Of a DNA stretch of 64,000 bases, positions 32,642-42,490 are shown piece by piece (within the stretch, counting starts at the first letter, position 1; the number at the start of each line of letters is the position of its first letter). The stretch comes from Phytohabitans suffuscus. GTDB lineage: Bacteria > Actinomycetota > Actinomycetes > Mycobacteriales > Micromonosporaceae. The notes beneath the pieces were generated by a model. That model saw only the letters and a list, made by a program, of their open reading frames with translations. It did no database searches and had not been told where the DNA came from. The stretch is from NCBI RefSeq assembly GCF_011764565.1, contig NZ_AP022871.1:6944320-7008319 (forward strand), written 5' to 3'. A program made the position numbers and the translations under genes.

Positions 32642-33541
32642 CTACGGACTCGTGCCGGTGTTCCGTACCGACCACGTTGTCACCGCGAGACCGCCGAGCA
32701 CCAGACCCGCCCCGGCCAGGCCGGTCGCGGTGACCGGCTCGGAAAGGACCAGCCAGCCGAGCAGCGCGGCGGTCAGCGGCTCGGTGAGGCTCAGCGTCGC
32801 CACGGTCGAGGTGCGCACCGAACGCAGCCCGGCGACCCACAGCAGGTACGGCAGGGCGGTCGCCGCGATGCCCAGGTAGAGCGCGAGGTACAGGTGGTCC
32901 GGGTCGGCGAACCAGGCGGCGTTCGCCACGGGGGAGGCGACCATCAGCAGGGCCGCCCCGCCGGTGAACAGGTACGCGAGCACCGCGGTCGGCGGCACCC
33001 CGGCGAGCAGCAGCCAGCCGCTCGCCGCCGTGTACGCGGCGTAGGCGGCGCCGGCGGTCAGGCAGGCGGCCACGCCGGCGGCGTCGAAGCGCAGCGAGCC
33101 GTCGCCGCGCAGCAGCAGCCACAGCCCGGCCAGGACGGTCGCGGTCGACGCCCACCACATCCGGCCCGGGCGGTGGCCGGCGAGCAGCGCGCCGAGCCCG
33201 GCGAAGATCGGCGCCGAGCCGATCGCGGTGAGGGTGCCCACGCCGACGCCGGTGCGCTGCACGCCGTGGAAGAAGGCCGGCTGGTACGCCGCGACGCAGA
33301 GCGCGCCGAGCAGCACCACCGCCACCGCGCGGCGGCCGGCCGGCACGCGCCACCCCGGCGCCCGGCGGAGCGCGAGGATGCCGGCGAAGACCACGCTGGC
33401 GACGGCCAGCCGGGCGAGGCCGAGGGGCAGGGGCGAGCCGGTGTACGAGGCGAGCGCCTGCGCGGTGCCGGTGGTGCCCCAGAGCACCGCCCCGGCCATC
33501 ACGAGCGCCGCGCCGCTGCCGGATCGGTCGGCCTGCGGCAT
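32642..33541 (-). CDS. EamA/DMT-family exporter
   Basis: The 299-residue protein starts at ATG 33539-33541 (MPQADRSGSGAALVMAGAVLWGTTGTAQAL). It contains ten predicted hydrophobic helices in two EamA repeats (AVLWGTTGTAQALASYTG; AAYAAYTAASGWLL), ending LRSVRTSTVATLSLTEPLTAALLGWLVLSE, as in small-metabolite exporters. It is transcribed first in the minus-strand block and diverges from cmk. Confidence 0.9.
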   Translation of the reverse strand: MPQADRSGSGAALVMAGAVLWGTTGTAQALASYTGSPLPLGLARLAVASVVFAGILALRRAPGWRVPAGRRAVAVVLLGALCVAAYQPAFFHGVQRTGVGVGTLTAIGSAPIFAGLGALLAGHRPGRMWWASTATVLAGLWLLLRGDGSLRFDAAGVAACLTAGAAYAAYTAASGWLLLAGVPPTAVLAYLFTGGAALLMVASPVANAAWFADPDHLYLALYLGIAATALPYLLWVAGLRSVRTSTVATLSLTEPLTAALLGWLVLSEPVTATGLAGAGLVLGGLAVTTWSVRNTGTSP

Positions 33542-33741
33542 TTGTGCCCTCCCGGGACGATCTTGAGGAAGCGTACCCAAACGGGCACAGCCGGTGCACA
33601 CGGTGGCGCTGGCATGCCTCTCCGGGCGACCGGGCATGATTGAGGGTGGTTTTTGGTTGTCCCGCGCGAGGAGGCGGGGTGGGTGAGCGTCCCGCGCGGC
33701 GCCGCACACGACGTCCCTCGCGAGCGAACTATGGAGGATCG

Positions 33742-34422
33742 GTGTCAGAGATGGTGGGGTCCGGGCGGTGTGTGGTGGCCGTGGACGGCCCGTCCGGTTC
33801 GGGAAAGTCCACCGTCTCCCGCCGGCTCGCCGCGGCGCTCGGCGCGCAGTACCTCGACACCGGCGCGATGTACCGGGCCGTGACCTGGGCCGCGCTGGCC
33901 TCCAGCATCGACCCGCAGGACGCCGAGGCGATCGCCAAGGTCGCCGGTGAGATCGACCTGGAGGTCGGCACCGACCCCGACGCGCCGTACACCCGGGTCG
34001 ACGGCACCCCGGTCGACCGCGCCATCCGCGGCCCCGAGGTGACCGGCGCGGTGTCCGCGGTGGCGGCCGTGCCCTGGGTGCGGCAGCTGCTGGTCGCCCA
34101 GCAACGCAAGATCATTGGGGCCGCCGCGCGCATCGTGGTCGAGGGCCGCGACATCGGCACGGTGGTCGCGCCCGACGCCGACCTCAAGGTGTACCTGACG
34201 GCGTCCGCCGCCGCCCGGGCCCGGCGCCGCAGCGAGGAGTACGCCGCCGACCTGTCCGCCACGGCCGCCGACCTCGACCGCCGTGACCGCTTCGACTCCA
34301 CCCGGTCCGCCGATCCGCTCCAGCGGGCCACCGACGCCGTCGTGCTCGACACCACCGAGCTGGGCATCGACGAGGTCGTGGCCCGCCTGCGCGCGATGCT
34401 CGACGGGCGGGTGTCCGCATGA
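33742..34422 (+). CDS. cmk: Cytidylate kinase
   Basis: The 226-residue kinase converts (d)CMP to (d)CDP. GTG 33742 ([24 protein letters not shown]) is preferred because GGAGG lies a few bases upstream; ATG 33751 is an alternative. It has the P-loop [15 protein letters not shown], the CMP-binding [16 protein letters not shown] and [30 protein letters not shown]. Length is typical. ATGA overlaps der. Confidence 0.96.
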   Translation: MSEMVGSGRCVVAVDGPSGSGKSTVSRRLAAALGAQYLDTGAMYRAVTWAALASSIDPQDAEAIAKVAGEIDLEVGTDPDAPYTRVDGTPVDRAIRGPEVTGAVSAVAAVPWVRQLLVAQQRKIIGAAARIVVEGRDIGTVVAPDADLKVYLTASAAARARRRSEEYAADLSATAADLDRRDRFDSTRSADPLQRATDAVVLDTTELGIDEVVARLRAMLDGRVSA

Positions 34423-35798
34423 GTCTCGAAGCCGTACCCCAGGAGGAGGCGGTCACCGGTCCGGTGCCCGTCGTCGCCGTCGTCGGCAGACCCAACGTCG
34501 GCAAGTCCACCCTGGTCAACCGCATCATCGGCCGCCGCCAGGCGGTCGTCGAGGACACCCCGGGCGTGACCCGCGACCGCGTGCCGTACGACGCGCAGTG
34601 GTCCGGCCGCCAGTTCACGGTCGTCGACACCGGCGGCTGGGAGCCGGACGCCAAGGACCGCGCCGCCGCCATCGCCGCCCAGGCCGAGATCGCCGTCGCC
34701 ACCGCCGACGTGGTGCTCTTCGTGGTCGACGGCATGGTCGGCGCGACCGACGTCGACGAGGCCGCGGTCCGGATGCTGCGCCGCAGCGCCAAGCCGGTGC
34801 TGCTGGTCGCCAACAAGGCCGACAACCAGGCCATCGAGCTGGAGTCCGCCGGCCTGTGGTCGCTCGGCCTGGGCCAGCCGTACCCTGTCTCCGCCCTGCA
34901 CGGCCGCGGCTCCGGCGACCTGCTCGATGCCATACTCGACGCGCTGCCCGAGCCACCCCCGGTCACCGAGCCGGGCGAGCGCGGCCCCCGCCGCGTCGCG
35001 CTGGTCGGCCGCCCCAACGTCGGAAAGTCGAGCCTGCTCAACCGCCTGGCCAGGGAGGAACGCGCGGTCGTCGACGCGGTCGCCGGCACCACCGTCGACC
35101 CGGTCGACAGCCTCGTGCAGATCGGCGGCGAGACCTGGCAGCTGGTCGACACCGCCGGCCTGCGCAAACGGGCCGGCCGGGCCAGCGGCACCGAGTACTA
35201 CGCCAGCCTGCGCACCGCCGGCGCCATCGAGGCCGCCGAGGTCGCCGTCGTCCTGCTCGACGCCAGCGAGCCGATCAGCGAGCAGGATCAGCGCATCCTC
35301 GGCATGGTCGTCGAGGCCGGCCGGGCCATGGTCATCGCGTTCAACAAGTGGGACCTGGTCGACGACGACCGCCGCTACCAGCTGGAAAAGGAGATCGACC
35401 GCGAGCTGCGCCGCATCCCCTGGGCCCTGCGCGTCAACATCTCCGCCAAGACCGGCCGCGCCGTCGACAAGCTCGCGCCCGCGCTGCGCACGGCCCTGGA
35501 GAGCTGGGAGACCCGGGTGCCGACCGGGCAGCTCAACCAGTGGCTGACCGCGCTGGTACAGGCCACCCCCCACCCGGTCCGCGGCGGCCGGGCACCGCGC
35601 GTGCTCTTCGCCACCCAGGCCGGCACCAGGCCGCCGCGCTTCGTGCTCTTCACCACGGGCCCGCTGGACGCCGGCTACCAGCGGTTCGTGGAGCGCAAGC
35701 TCCGCGAGGAGTTCGGGTTCGCCGGCAGCCCGGTCGAGGTCTCGGTACGCCCGCGCAAGCGCACGGGCCCGGGCGGCCGCGGCAAGGCACACGGCTGA
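34419..35798 (+). CDS. der: Ribosome-assembly GTPase Der (EngA)
   Basis: The 459-residue essential GTPase has tandem G domains that act in 50S assembly. The first G1 is [20 protein letters not shown] and the second [20 protein letters not shown], with DTGGWEPD / DTAGLRKR and NKAD / NKWD motifs in each. A C-terminal KH-like domain follows ([26 protein letters not shown]). It is coupled to cmk, the common actinobacterial pair. Confidence 0.97.
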   Translation: MSLEAVPQEEAVTGPVPVVAVVGRPNVGKSTLVNRIIGRRQAVVEDTPGVTRDRVPYDAQWSGRQFTVVDTGGWEPDAKDRAAAIAAQAEIAVATADVVLFVVDGMVGATDVDEAAVRMLRRSAKPVLLVANKADNQAIELESAGLWSLGLGQPYPVSALHGRGSGDLLDAILDALPEPPPVTEPGERGPRRVALVGRPNVGKSSLLNRLAREERAVVDAVAGTTVDPVDSLVQIGGETWQLVDTAGLRKRAGRASGTEYYASLRTAGAIEAAEVAVVLLDASEPISEQDQRILGMVVEAGRAMVIAFNKWDLVDDDRRYQLEKEIDRELRRIPWALRVNISAKTGRAVDKLAPALRTALESWETRVPTGQLNQWLTALVQATPHPVRGGRAPRVLFATQAGTRPPRFVLFTTGPLDAGYQRFVERKLREEFGFAGSPVEVSVRPRKRTGPGGRGKAHG

Positions 35799-35902
35799 CC
35801 GGGCCACACGGCTGACCGAGCCACCCGGTGGGGCGTGCGCGCGCGGCGGAGGCGGTTGCGCTACGCTGTACCGGCTGCCGCGAACGGACACAGACGCGGC
35901 AA

Positions 35903-35976
<74 letters not shown>

Positions 35977-36149
35977 CAGGAGTTTGAGGTCGTTGGCTGG
36001 GGCGTATGCCCAGCTCAACGGCCTCCATTCTTGATCATGGCAAGGTTCCTTCGGAGCCTGTAACCGCCCCGTCTCGGGGACCATCTGGGGACCAAGGGAC
36101 GGCTCCACAACTCGGCGTAAGCTGTGGTGCCGACGAAACAGGAGTTGTG

Positions 36150-36413
36150 ATGTCCGACGAGAGCGCCCGGCAGATGCGCGAAATCGAGGTGCCGGTACTG
36201 GCCGACAACGAGGTGTCCATTGCGGGGATTGCCTATGATGCCACTCTTCGCTATGACACGTCGCCTAGTGAGCCAGTTGACTGGACCGGTCGTAGCTCCT
36301 ACGACGCGAAAGTCAGCACGGATACGTCGCCAAGCGCCCGCGTTGACTGGTCATTGCCCGCTGGCGATAGTGCAGGGACAAGCTCTCAAACTCAGAGCCC
36401 TTCTACGGAGTAG
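36150..36413 (+). CDS. Small hypothetical protein upstream of the DUF4231 gene
   Basis: The 87-residue protein starts at ATG 36150 with acaggagttg before it. It has no recognised domain. Residues 30-70 carry two related stretches, RYDTSPSEPVDW and STDTSPSARVDW. The N-terminal ESARQMREIEVPVLADNEVSIAG could form a beta-rich segment. It is nine bases from the next gene and is probably co-transcribed with it. GC content is lower than in the core genes, suggesting transfer. Confidence 0.6.
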   Translation: MSDESARQMREIEVPVLADNEVSIAGIAYDATLRYDTSPSEPVDWTGRSSYDAKVSTDTSPSARVDWSLPAGDSAGTSSQTQSPSTE

Positions 36414-36422
36414 CAGGCGCGC

Positions 36423-36946
36423 GTGGCGTCATTGCCAGCCCCGGCCGACGAGTACGTCACCCGTGTCCGGGAAGAGATCAGGAAGCTACGCGGATACTTC
36501 AACCGGCAATTGCTTCGCTACCGAGCAATGCGGGCGGTTGCTATCCTTAGCGCGACCCTGGTGCCGGTGCTTGCGGCGTGGAATGACTTCCCGCGTTGGG
36601 TCTTGGGTTCCTCGGAGCTGTCGCAGCGCTGGTGGAGGCATTTCAGGCGCTTTTCCAACTGCGCAAGTCGGCCCCGAACGCGATGAAAACCGCGAATAGG
36701 CTGGAGCGGCAGCTCAATCGGTATTTGACGGGCGTAAACCCTATCAAGGAACCGACCAGCAAGCGTTCACAAGGTTTGCGCGCGAGATCGAGGCGATACG
36801 CGAGTCGGCTGACGTCGCGTTCTTTGAGATGTGGCAGGAGGCGGGTCCGCTCCCTGAGTCTCAGCAAGGGCAACAGGTCGGCAGTGCGGAGGCCGGGCCG
36901 CCGACGAAGGCGGTAAGCCCGTCGTCGGCGGCCGACGCTCCGTAGC
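36423..36946 (+). CDS. DUF4231/SLATT-like membrane protein (two single-base frame errors)
   Basis: Read across frames the protein is about 175 residues from GTG 36423: EEIRKLRGYFNRQLLRYRAM, two adjacent hydrophobic helices (AVAILSATLVPVLAAW; RWVLGFLGAVAALVEAFQALFQL), then RLERQLNRYLTGVNPYQGTDQQAFTRFAREIEAI. This is the layout of DUF4231 proteins (SLATT superfamily), proposed pore-forming effectors in nucleotide-sensing conflict systems. Breaks near 36600 (ttgggttcctc) and 36740 (aaccctatc) are each repaired by one G or C. Whether it forms a system with the upstream small protein is inference. Confidence 0.65.
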
Positions 36947-36958
36947 CCGTAATCGTCG

Positions 36959-37578
36959 CTACGCGATTTGAAGTCGGAGACCTTTGTCCCCGGCGTCCCG
37001 TCCGGTGGCCAGGTGGGCACTTAACGCCGTGCCAGCGGCCACGACCGATTGGCGGTTGGGGTGCAGGTACCGCTGTGTCGTGGTGATCTGTCCGTGCCCG
37101 GCGATCTTCTGTAGGACGTGGACGGCACACCCGCGTCGGCCAGCCATGTCAGCCCGGTGTGCCGTAGGTCGTGCCGACGTAGCCACTCAAACCCGATGCC
37201 ACTCACCACGTCGTCCCAGTGCGTCGCGTCCCGCAGTACCGCCGTGCTGATCCGTCCGCCCCGGGGACCGGTGAACAGCCGGCCGTGCGGATCGGTCAGC
37301 GCGTCGAGTCGCACGGCCACCATCGGGCGTATCTCCTCGATGATCGGCACAGTGCGGGCGCGCTTGCCCTTGGTGCCCTTGTCGATCAGGCCACCCGGCC
37401 CGGGTGTCGTCTGGCGCCGGACTGTCCACATCCACGTATCCCAGTCGATGTCTTCCTTCCGAACGCCGGACACCTCGCCGATCCGCGCGGCGGTGCACGC
37501 GCCGTACTTCACCACGTCACCCCACCCGGCGAACTCACCGTGTGATCGCTCGACCAGCGCATCGGCCAGCGTGCACAA
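36959..37578 (-). pseudogene. Tyrosine integrase catalytic domain without its N-terminal domain
   Basis: The reading covers KYGACTAARIGEVSGVRKEDIDW (Arg I), RHDLRHTGLTWLADAGV (HxxR) and, after a frame change near 37130, LQKIAGHGQITTTQRYLHPN (His and Tyr). The usual 150-200 residue SAM-like arm and core-binding domain is missing; the sequence beyond 37578 belongs to another element. It lies 1 kb from tRNA-Pro with its 3' end facing it, so it is a likely relic of the element that used that tRNA as attachment site. Confidence 0.8.
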
Positions 37579-37820
37579 GGTTGTTCCCCAGCGCCCGCGC
37601 AGGCAAGCACGCCACCCCCAGAGCCCTCTCCACCCGGCTACACCGCATCGGCATCCAAGCCCGCGCCATGCGACAAGCCGCCCTCATCCAACTCGCCGCC
37701 GAAATCCCACCAGCAATGCTCGCCGGAACCCTCGGCATCCACCCCACCACAGCAGTCAAATGGACCAAACTCGCCGGAGGCAACTGGACCAGCTACGCCG
37801 CCCGCACCTCCTCCAAATAG
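37579..37820 (+). pseudogene. C-terminal tail of a second tyrosine recombinase
   Basis: About 78 residues, ending RLHRIGIQARAMRQAALIQLAAEIPPAMLAGTLGIHPTTAVKWTKLAGGNWTSYAARTSSK, match the C-terminal part of Streptomyces-type site-specific recombinases. It abuts head to head the truncated integrase on the other strand; the junction at about 37578 is a recombination scar. Confidence 0.65.
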
Positions 37821-38185
37821 GACACGCCGCTCAGGGGTTCAACCTCGTCGGTGGATGTCCCAGAGATACCGCGTGGCGGTTACGACGGCCTTTGAGGTAC
37901 GAATGCTCCGTGAACCCAATGGACCGGGCTCACGGGCCGGCGGTGTCGCGATGGCGTTCAACTCATCGAGTTCGCCAGGCCCGCTGGCGAACGGTCAATT
38001 CGCCGCATCTGGTCGCCCTAGTCTGTGTCGGTGCGAAGTTCGAGCGAGGCCAACTCGTCGAGTGACCTGACGGATCGGGCGATGATCAGCATGTCGCCTG
38101 ACAAGCCGATCCACGGGTCACCGATGAGTTCTGCCGGCACGCCGAGTCATACCCAGCACAACGAACCTTCCGAAGGGCCAATCCA
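37821..38185. other. 365 bp without a supported gene
   Basis: This is the upstream region of the mycothiol-dependent enzyme gene. Open frames crossing it resemble nothing I recognise. The sequence is less GC-rich than the core genome. Confidence 0.4.
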
Positions 38186-38989
38186 ATGACCGAGCTGAAC
38201 GCGGAACATGCCCGACGAGCGATCGTCGAACACACCCGACGCCTGGCGGAATCAGCCGCTGCGGCCGGACCTGACGCCGCCGTGCCGACCACACCGCAGT
38301 GGACCGTCACCGACCTGGTCGAGCACGTGGGTCAGACCCAGCACTGGACCGCGGAGATCATCGAGCGGCGCATCACCGACCCCACACAGCTGCCCACCGA
38401 CTATGCCGTACTCCCCGCCGACGCCCGCCAGTGGCAGGCGTGGCTATCAGAGTCCGCGCAGCGGGTCGCGAACGCGTTCTCCGATGACGCGCTCGACGCG
38501 CCGGTGTTCAACGCTGCGGGAGACGAGCGGTCCGGAACGCGTTTTTGGCTGTCCAACGTCCTCAACGAGACGGTCATCCACGGCTTCGACGCAGCCAACG
38601 CGGCGAACCAACCGGTCGACATCGACGCCGACATCGCGGCCGCGCTCATCAGCCACCACCTCGCGATGCTCACCTCCCCCACGTGGGAGATGATGCGGAC
38701 CGAGTCCGCCCACGCCATCCGGGGCACCGGGCAGACCCTGCAATGGCTGGCCACCGACACCACGCACGACGCGGGCGCCTGGTTCGTCGAACGGCGACCC
38801 GACCGGGCGACGTGGCAACCCGGAACCCAGCGGGCCGACGTGACGGTGACCGGCCCGGCACGATCGCTGCTGCTGACCTTGACCCGGCGGCTGCCGCTCA
38901 CCGACCGCGAAGCCACCGGCATCAGCATCCACGGCGACACCCACCTCGCCCAGCACTGGCTCGACAACACCGCCCACATCGCCGACTGA
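38186..38989 (+). CDS. Maleylpyruvate-isomerase-family, probably mycothiol-dependent enzyme
   Basis: The 267-residue protein starts at ATG 38186. The N-terminal DinB-like four-helix domain (residues 1-150) has the usual metal-ligand histidines in WTVTDLVEHVGQTQHWTAEII and ETVIHGFDAANAAN; the C-terminal domain ends DVTVTGPARSLLLTLTRRLPL and IHGDTHLAQHWLDNTAH. The family (TIGR03083-like) uses mycothiol or acts on unknown electrophiles. It lies inside the accessory region and may have been part of the mobile element. Confidence 0.85.
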   Translation: MTELNAEHARRAIVEHTRRLAESAAAAGPDAAVPTTPQWTVTDLVEHVGQTQHWTAEIIERRITDPTQLPTDYAVLPADARQWQAWLSESAQRVANAFSDDALDAPVFNAAGDERSGTRFWLSNVLNETVIHGFDAANAANQPVDIDADIAAALISHHLAMLTSPTWEMMRTESAHAIRGTGQTLQWLATDTTHDAGAWFVERRPDRATWQPGTQRADVTVTGPARSLLLTLTRRLPLTDREATGISIHGDTHLAQHWLDNTAHIAD

Positions 38990-39032
38990 ACGGCACCGAA
39001 GCTCCCACCACCACGACGAAGGGAACGTCCGC

Positions 39033-39266
39033 ATGACACCCGTACCAGACGCCGTTCATCGCGGAAGCAACGGACGGCGAGCGGACGTCTTCGCCCACGC
39101 CCACGCCACCTCCCGCGCAGCGGATTTCGAGCTTGTGGGGGCTCAACCGTCGGCGGTGCCGCTACCGCCGTTCGGCATGCTCGACGACTGGCCCGCCACC
39201 GGACCTCAACCCACACGCCATCGACCGCCACGAAGGCCGCCTAACACGGTTCCTCAACAGGCTCTT
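39033..39266 (+). pseudogene. 5' fragment of an unidentified gene cut by the IS1182-type element
   Basis: The ATG (MTPVPDAVHRGSNGRRADV) has gaaggga at a good distance and follows the preceding gene by about 45 bp. In another frame the last part reads GPDLNPHAIDRHEGRLTRFL, so a one-base error near 39208 is likely. The frame runs into the IS end at 39267. No family is recognised. Confidence 0.5.
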
Positions 39267-41099
39267 AGCTTGACTCTGTCGGTGATCTTGGTTTCATGGT
39301 GTGGCGCATGATCAGTAGCATGATGAGCCTTTGTTCATAGGCCGATGCAGCTGCCGAGGTGCCCGTTGTCCGTTCGTCTGCGTTCCGGCGAGCAGGTTCC
39401 GTCTCTGACCGCGCAAGTTGCGCGGGCGAGCAATCCGGGCGGTACGACTGCGATGTGGGTGAAAGATCGGCTGAACGGGTTGTGGGGTGACGAGGACTTC
39501 CTCGACTGGTACCCGCGCGATGGACGCCCTGGTCTCTCGCCCGCTCAACTGGCCACGGTCTGCGTGCTGCGGTTCCTGCTCGATCTGTCCGACCGGCAGG
39601 CAGCCGAGGCGGTGCGCTGCCGCATTGATTTCAAGTACGCGCTGGCCATGGAGTTGGATGATTCCGGCTTCCATCACAGTGTGCTGGCCGACTTCCGTGA
39701 CCGCCTCGGCCAGGACGATCGCGCCGACCGCCTGCTTGACCTCGCGCTGGCCCGTCTCAAAGAGGCAGGGCTCGTGCGCGAACGCGGCACGCAGCGCACC
39801 GATTCCACACATGTTCTGGCCGCAGTACGCGACCTGACCAGGCTGGAACTGATCATCGAGGCGGTGCGAGCCGCGCTGGAAGAACTCGCCGGCACCGCAC
39901 CGCACCTGCTGGCAGACGTGATGGACGAGGAGTGGGGACGCCGCTACGGCCGTCCGGTCCGGCTGGGCAAGAATCCCACCCGGCCCAAGACCAGGATCAC
40001 TAACGCCGGCGATGACGCCCTGCGGCTACTGGAACATCTCCACACGCACGGGACAGGCCACGCGTTCGGTCCCCGTGTCCAGACCCCTCCAGCAGATCGT
40101 CGTGCAGAACTACTACCGCGACGCGGCGGGCCGCCTGCGCTGGCGCACCGACGACGATGGCGGGCTGCCGCCTTCGTCGCGCGCGATCGTCTCTGCCTAT
40201 GACCCCACCGCCCGCTACGCACGCCGGGGACAGACCACCCGCTGGACGGGATTCCTCGCCCATCTCACCGAAACCTGCTCGCCCGACGGCGCCAACGTGA
40301 TCACGGACGTGGCCACCACTGCGGCCACGACGAGCGATGCGCAGGCCCTGCCCAACATCCACACCCGTCTGAAGCGCCGTGGCTTGCTGCCCGCCGAACA
40401 CCTCGTCGACGGTGGTTACACCTCCCTGGTCCACCTGGAGCAAGCCGCACGAGAACACCAGGTCACCGTCACCGGACCGCTGCCGGGCAACCCCACCCGG
40501 CAGCACCGCCGCAACGAAGGCTTCGGCCGCGACGACTTCCATATCGACTTCGATCGCCAGCAGGTCACCTGCCCCAAGGACAGGTCAGCAGGGGCTGGCA
40601 TGGCCCCTACCCGACCTCCTCGCCCACCGCGGCACCATTGATCGTGGCGCGGTTCACAAAAGGGCAGTGCCAGCCCTGCCCGGTCCGCACCCGATGCACC
40701 ACCTCCCGTGAAAGCGCCCGGAACGTGGGCTTTCCCCCGCGAGAACTCCGCGACTTGCAACTCCGCGTCCGCGCCGAGCAGCAGACGCCCGACTGGCAAA
40801 CCCGGTACGCGGTACGTTCCGGCGTGGAGAGCACCATCAACGAGTTCGCCCATGGACACGGCATGCGCCGCTGCCGCTACCGAGGACAGCCGAAAGCTCA
40901 TCTGCAACACATCTTCACAGCCATCGCCGTGAACATCGAGCGCCTCAGCGGTCTGCCGCCAAACGGCGAAACACCCTTACCCCGCCCATCGACCGCCTTC
41001 CAGAACTTCCTGGACCAACACGAGATCCCCCGACCGAAGTCCTGGCGAGCCACAACCGGCTAAACGCGACAACTACAAGATCACCGACAGAGTCAAGCT
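39267..41099 (+). mobile_element. IS1182-type insertion sequence with perfect 24 bp inverted repeats
   Basis: AGCTTGACTCTGTCGGTGATCTTG at 39267-39290 is matched exactly in reverse complement at 41076-41099, giving an element of 1833 bp. Its right end lies directly against a group II intron maturase fragment. No clear target duplication is seen. Confidence 0.92.
39345..41063 (+). CDS. IS1182-family transposase (frame errors)
   Basis: Three frames in succession make one transposase: [48 protein letters not shown] and [14 protein letters not shown] with [13 protein letters not shown] (first frame), [26 protein letters not shown] and [15 protein letters not shown] (second), and [55 protein letters not shown] (third). 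The breaks fall near 40060-40080 and near 40575, where tgccccaagg needs one extra C. Since the inverted repeats are perfect, the breaks are more likely sequence error than decay. Confidence 0.82.
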
Positions 41100-41106
41100 C
41101 AGTCGC

Positions 41107-41512
41107 CAGACGTCGCCGGCGGGCACGTATTACTGGACGATGCCTCGGTACTCGGCTCCGTAGGTCGCGATGATGGTGTGATCGCTGTGGTTGACCAGTC
41201 GGGTCCGATGCGCGGGTTTGCCACGCTGTAGGTACCGGGCGCACTTGGCCTTGATCACCGTCTTCGGCACCCGTGACGCGATGGTGCCGTTGACCGTCCG
41301 GTTTCCACGGTGGTGCATGTGGTCGCCGTGCTGGACGGTGACCTCGTAGCCGAGGAACCGCGCCGCGCCGGTCCGCGCGTGCGTGATCAGCGTCTTGCCC
41401 TCGGACAGCTCCAGCTTGAGGTTGTCACGCAGGAACTGGGCTAGGCGCTGCTTGATCTGTTCGGCTTCGGCCTTGGGTCCGACGAACCCGAGCAGGGTGT
41501 CATCGGCTATGC
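41107..41512 (-). pseudogene. Group II intron reverse transcriptase/maturase fragment
   Basis: Reading the minus strand gives ADDTLLGFVGPKAEAEQIKQRLAQFLRDNLKLELSEGKTLITHARTGAARFLGYEVTV and then NRTVNGTIASRVPKTVIKAKCARYLQRGKPAHRTRLVNHSDHTIIATYGAEYRGIVQ, the thumb/X region of actinobacterial LtrA-like proteins. It starts at the catalytic YADD motif, whose Tyr is lost, and is cut by the IS after GDVWRL. A TAA replaces a codon expected to be Tyr near 41130. It is a dead fragment. Confidence 0.82.
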
Positions 41513-41523
41513 CGACCGCTGGG

Positions 41524-41589
41524 TTATGCCGAGCGCGCTTGGGTAGCTGCCTGGTCGGGTGTGTCTCCGGTCTGGGTTGGTCGGCATAA
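41524..41589. repeat. Short inverted repeat between the maturase and recombinase fragments
   Basis: TTATGCCGA (41524-41532) and TCGGCATAA (41581-41589) are perfect 9 bp inverted repeats in the junction between two mobile-element remnants; possibly an element end. Confidence 0.4.
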
Positions 41590-41646
41590 TGCGGGCCTGG
41601 TCAGAGGGCGTTGAGGTAGACCAGCAGAGTATCGGAGGCTGAGTAT

Positions 41647-42484
41647 CTACTGTGGACGTTGTTGGTTTGGCGGTATCCGGGCGAAGGCTCGTTCTTTGAT
41701 GGTCAGGTCGGCGTGTAGGTAGATCTGGGTGGTGTCGGCGGTTTCGTGGCCGAGCCACAGCGCGATGACCGAGGTGTCCACGCCGGCGTGCAGCAGCGCC
41801 ATCGCGGTGGAGTGGCGCAGGGTGTGCGGGGTGACGGTCTTGCCGGTCGGCGACGGGCAGGTGGCTGCGGCGGCGTGCTCTTGGCGACAAGTCGTTGCAC
41901 GGCGTCGCGGGACAGTGGGGTGCCTCGCCGGGTCGGGAACAGCGGGTCGGTGGGCTGGCCGCGGTCTTCCTTGAGCCAGGTGCGCAGGGTCTTGGTGGTG
42001 TGGCTGGTCAGCGAGGTGCACCGGTCCTTGCGGCCCTTGCCGCGGCAGCGGAGGTGGACGCCCGGGCCGAGGTGCACGTCGGTGAGGGTGAGTCCGGTTG
42101 GTTCGCTGACGCGTGGTCCGGTGTGGACAGCGACCAGCAGCAGAGCGTGGTCGCGTCGTCCTGTCCAGATGGTCTGGTCGGGGGCGTCGGTGAGCGGCGT
42201 CGGTTTCCGGGCCGGTCAGCCAGCTGGCGATGGCCCGGTCGAATCCTTTGGGTGGGATGGCCAGCACCCGGGCGATCAGGTTGGCGTGTTCGGGCGCGTG
42301 CACGGGTGGCGTGGCGGAAGAACGAGTGGACCGCGGCGAGCCGGGCGTTGCGAGTCGATGCGCTGTTACCGCGCTCGGTTTGTAGGTGTTGCAGGAACGC
42401 GCCGATGGTGGTGGCGTCCAGGTCGGCCAGGCTCAGCCGGCGGACGCAAAAGCCGAGCAGCAGTTTGAAGGTGGCCGAGTAGTT
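41647..42484 (-). pseudogene. XerC/D-like tyrosine recombinase, N-terminally truncated and frame-broken
   Basis: Across frames it reads YSATFKLLLGFCVRRLSLADLDATTIGAFLQHL, PEHANLIARVLAIPPKGFDRAI, GRRDHALLLVAVHTGPRVSE, VHLRCRGKGRKDRCTSL, DPLFPTRRGTPLSRDAVQRLVAK and VTPHTLRHSTAMALLHAGVDTSVIALWLGHETADTTQIYLHAD, with the Arg, HxxR, H and Tyr residues all visible. Changes of frame occur near 42300, 42200 and 41885. The first 25 or so residues are missing because the sequence begins at the NRPS end. It is related to the transposon-borne recombinases often called tnpA. Confidence 0.8.
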
Positions 42485-42490
42485 CAGGTA

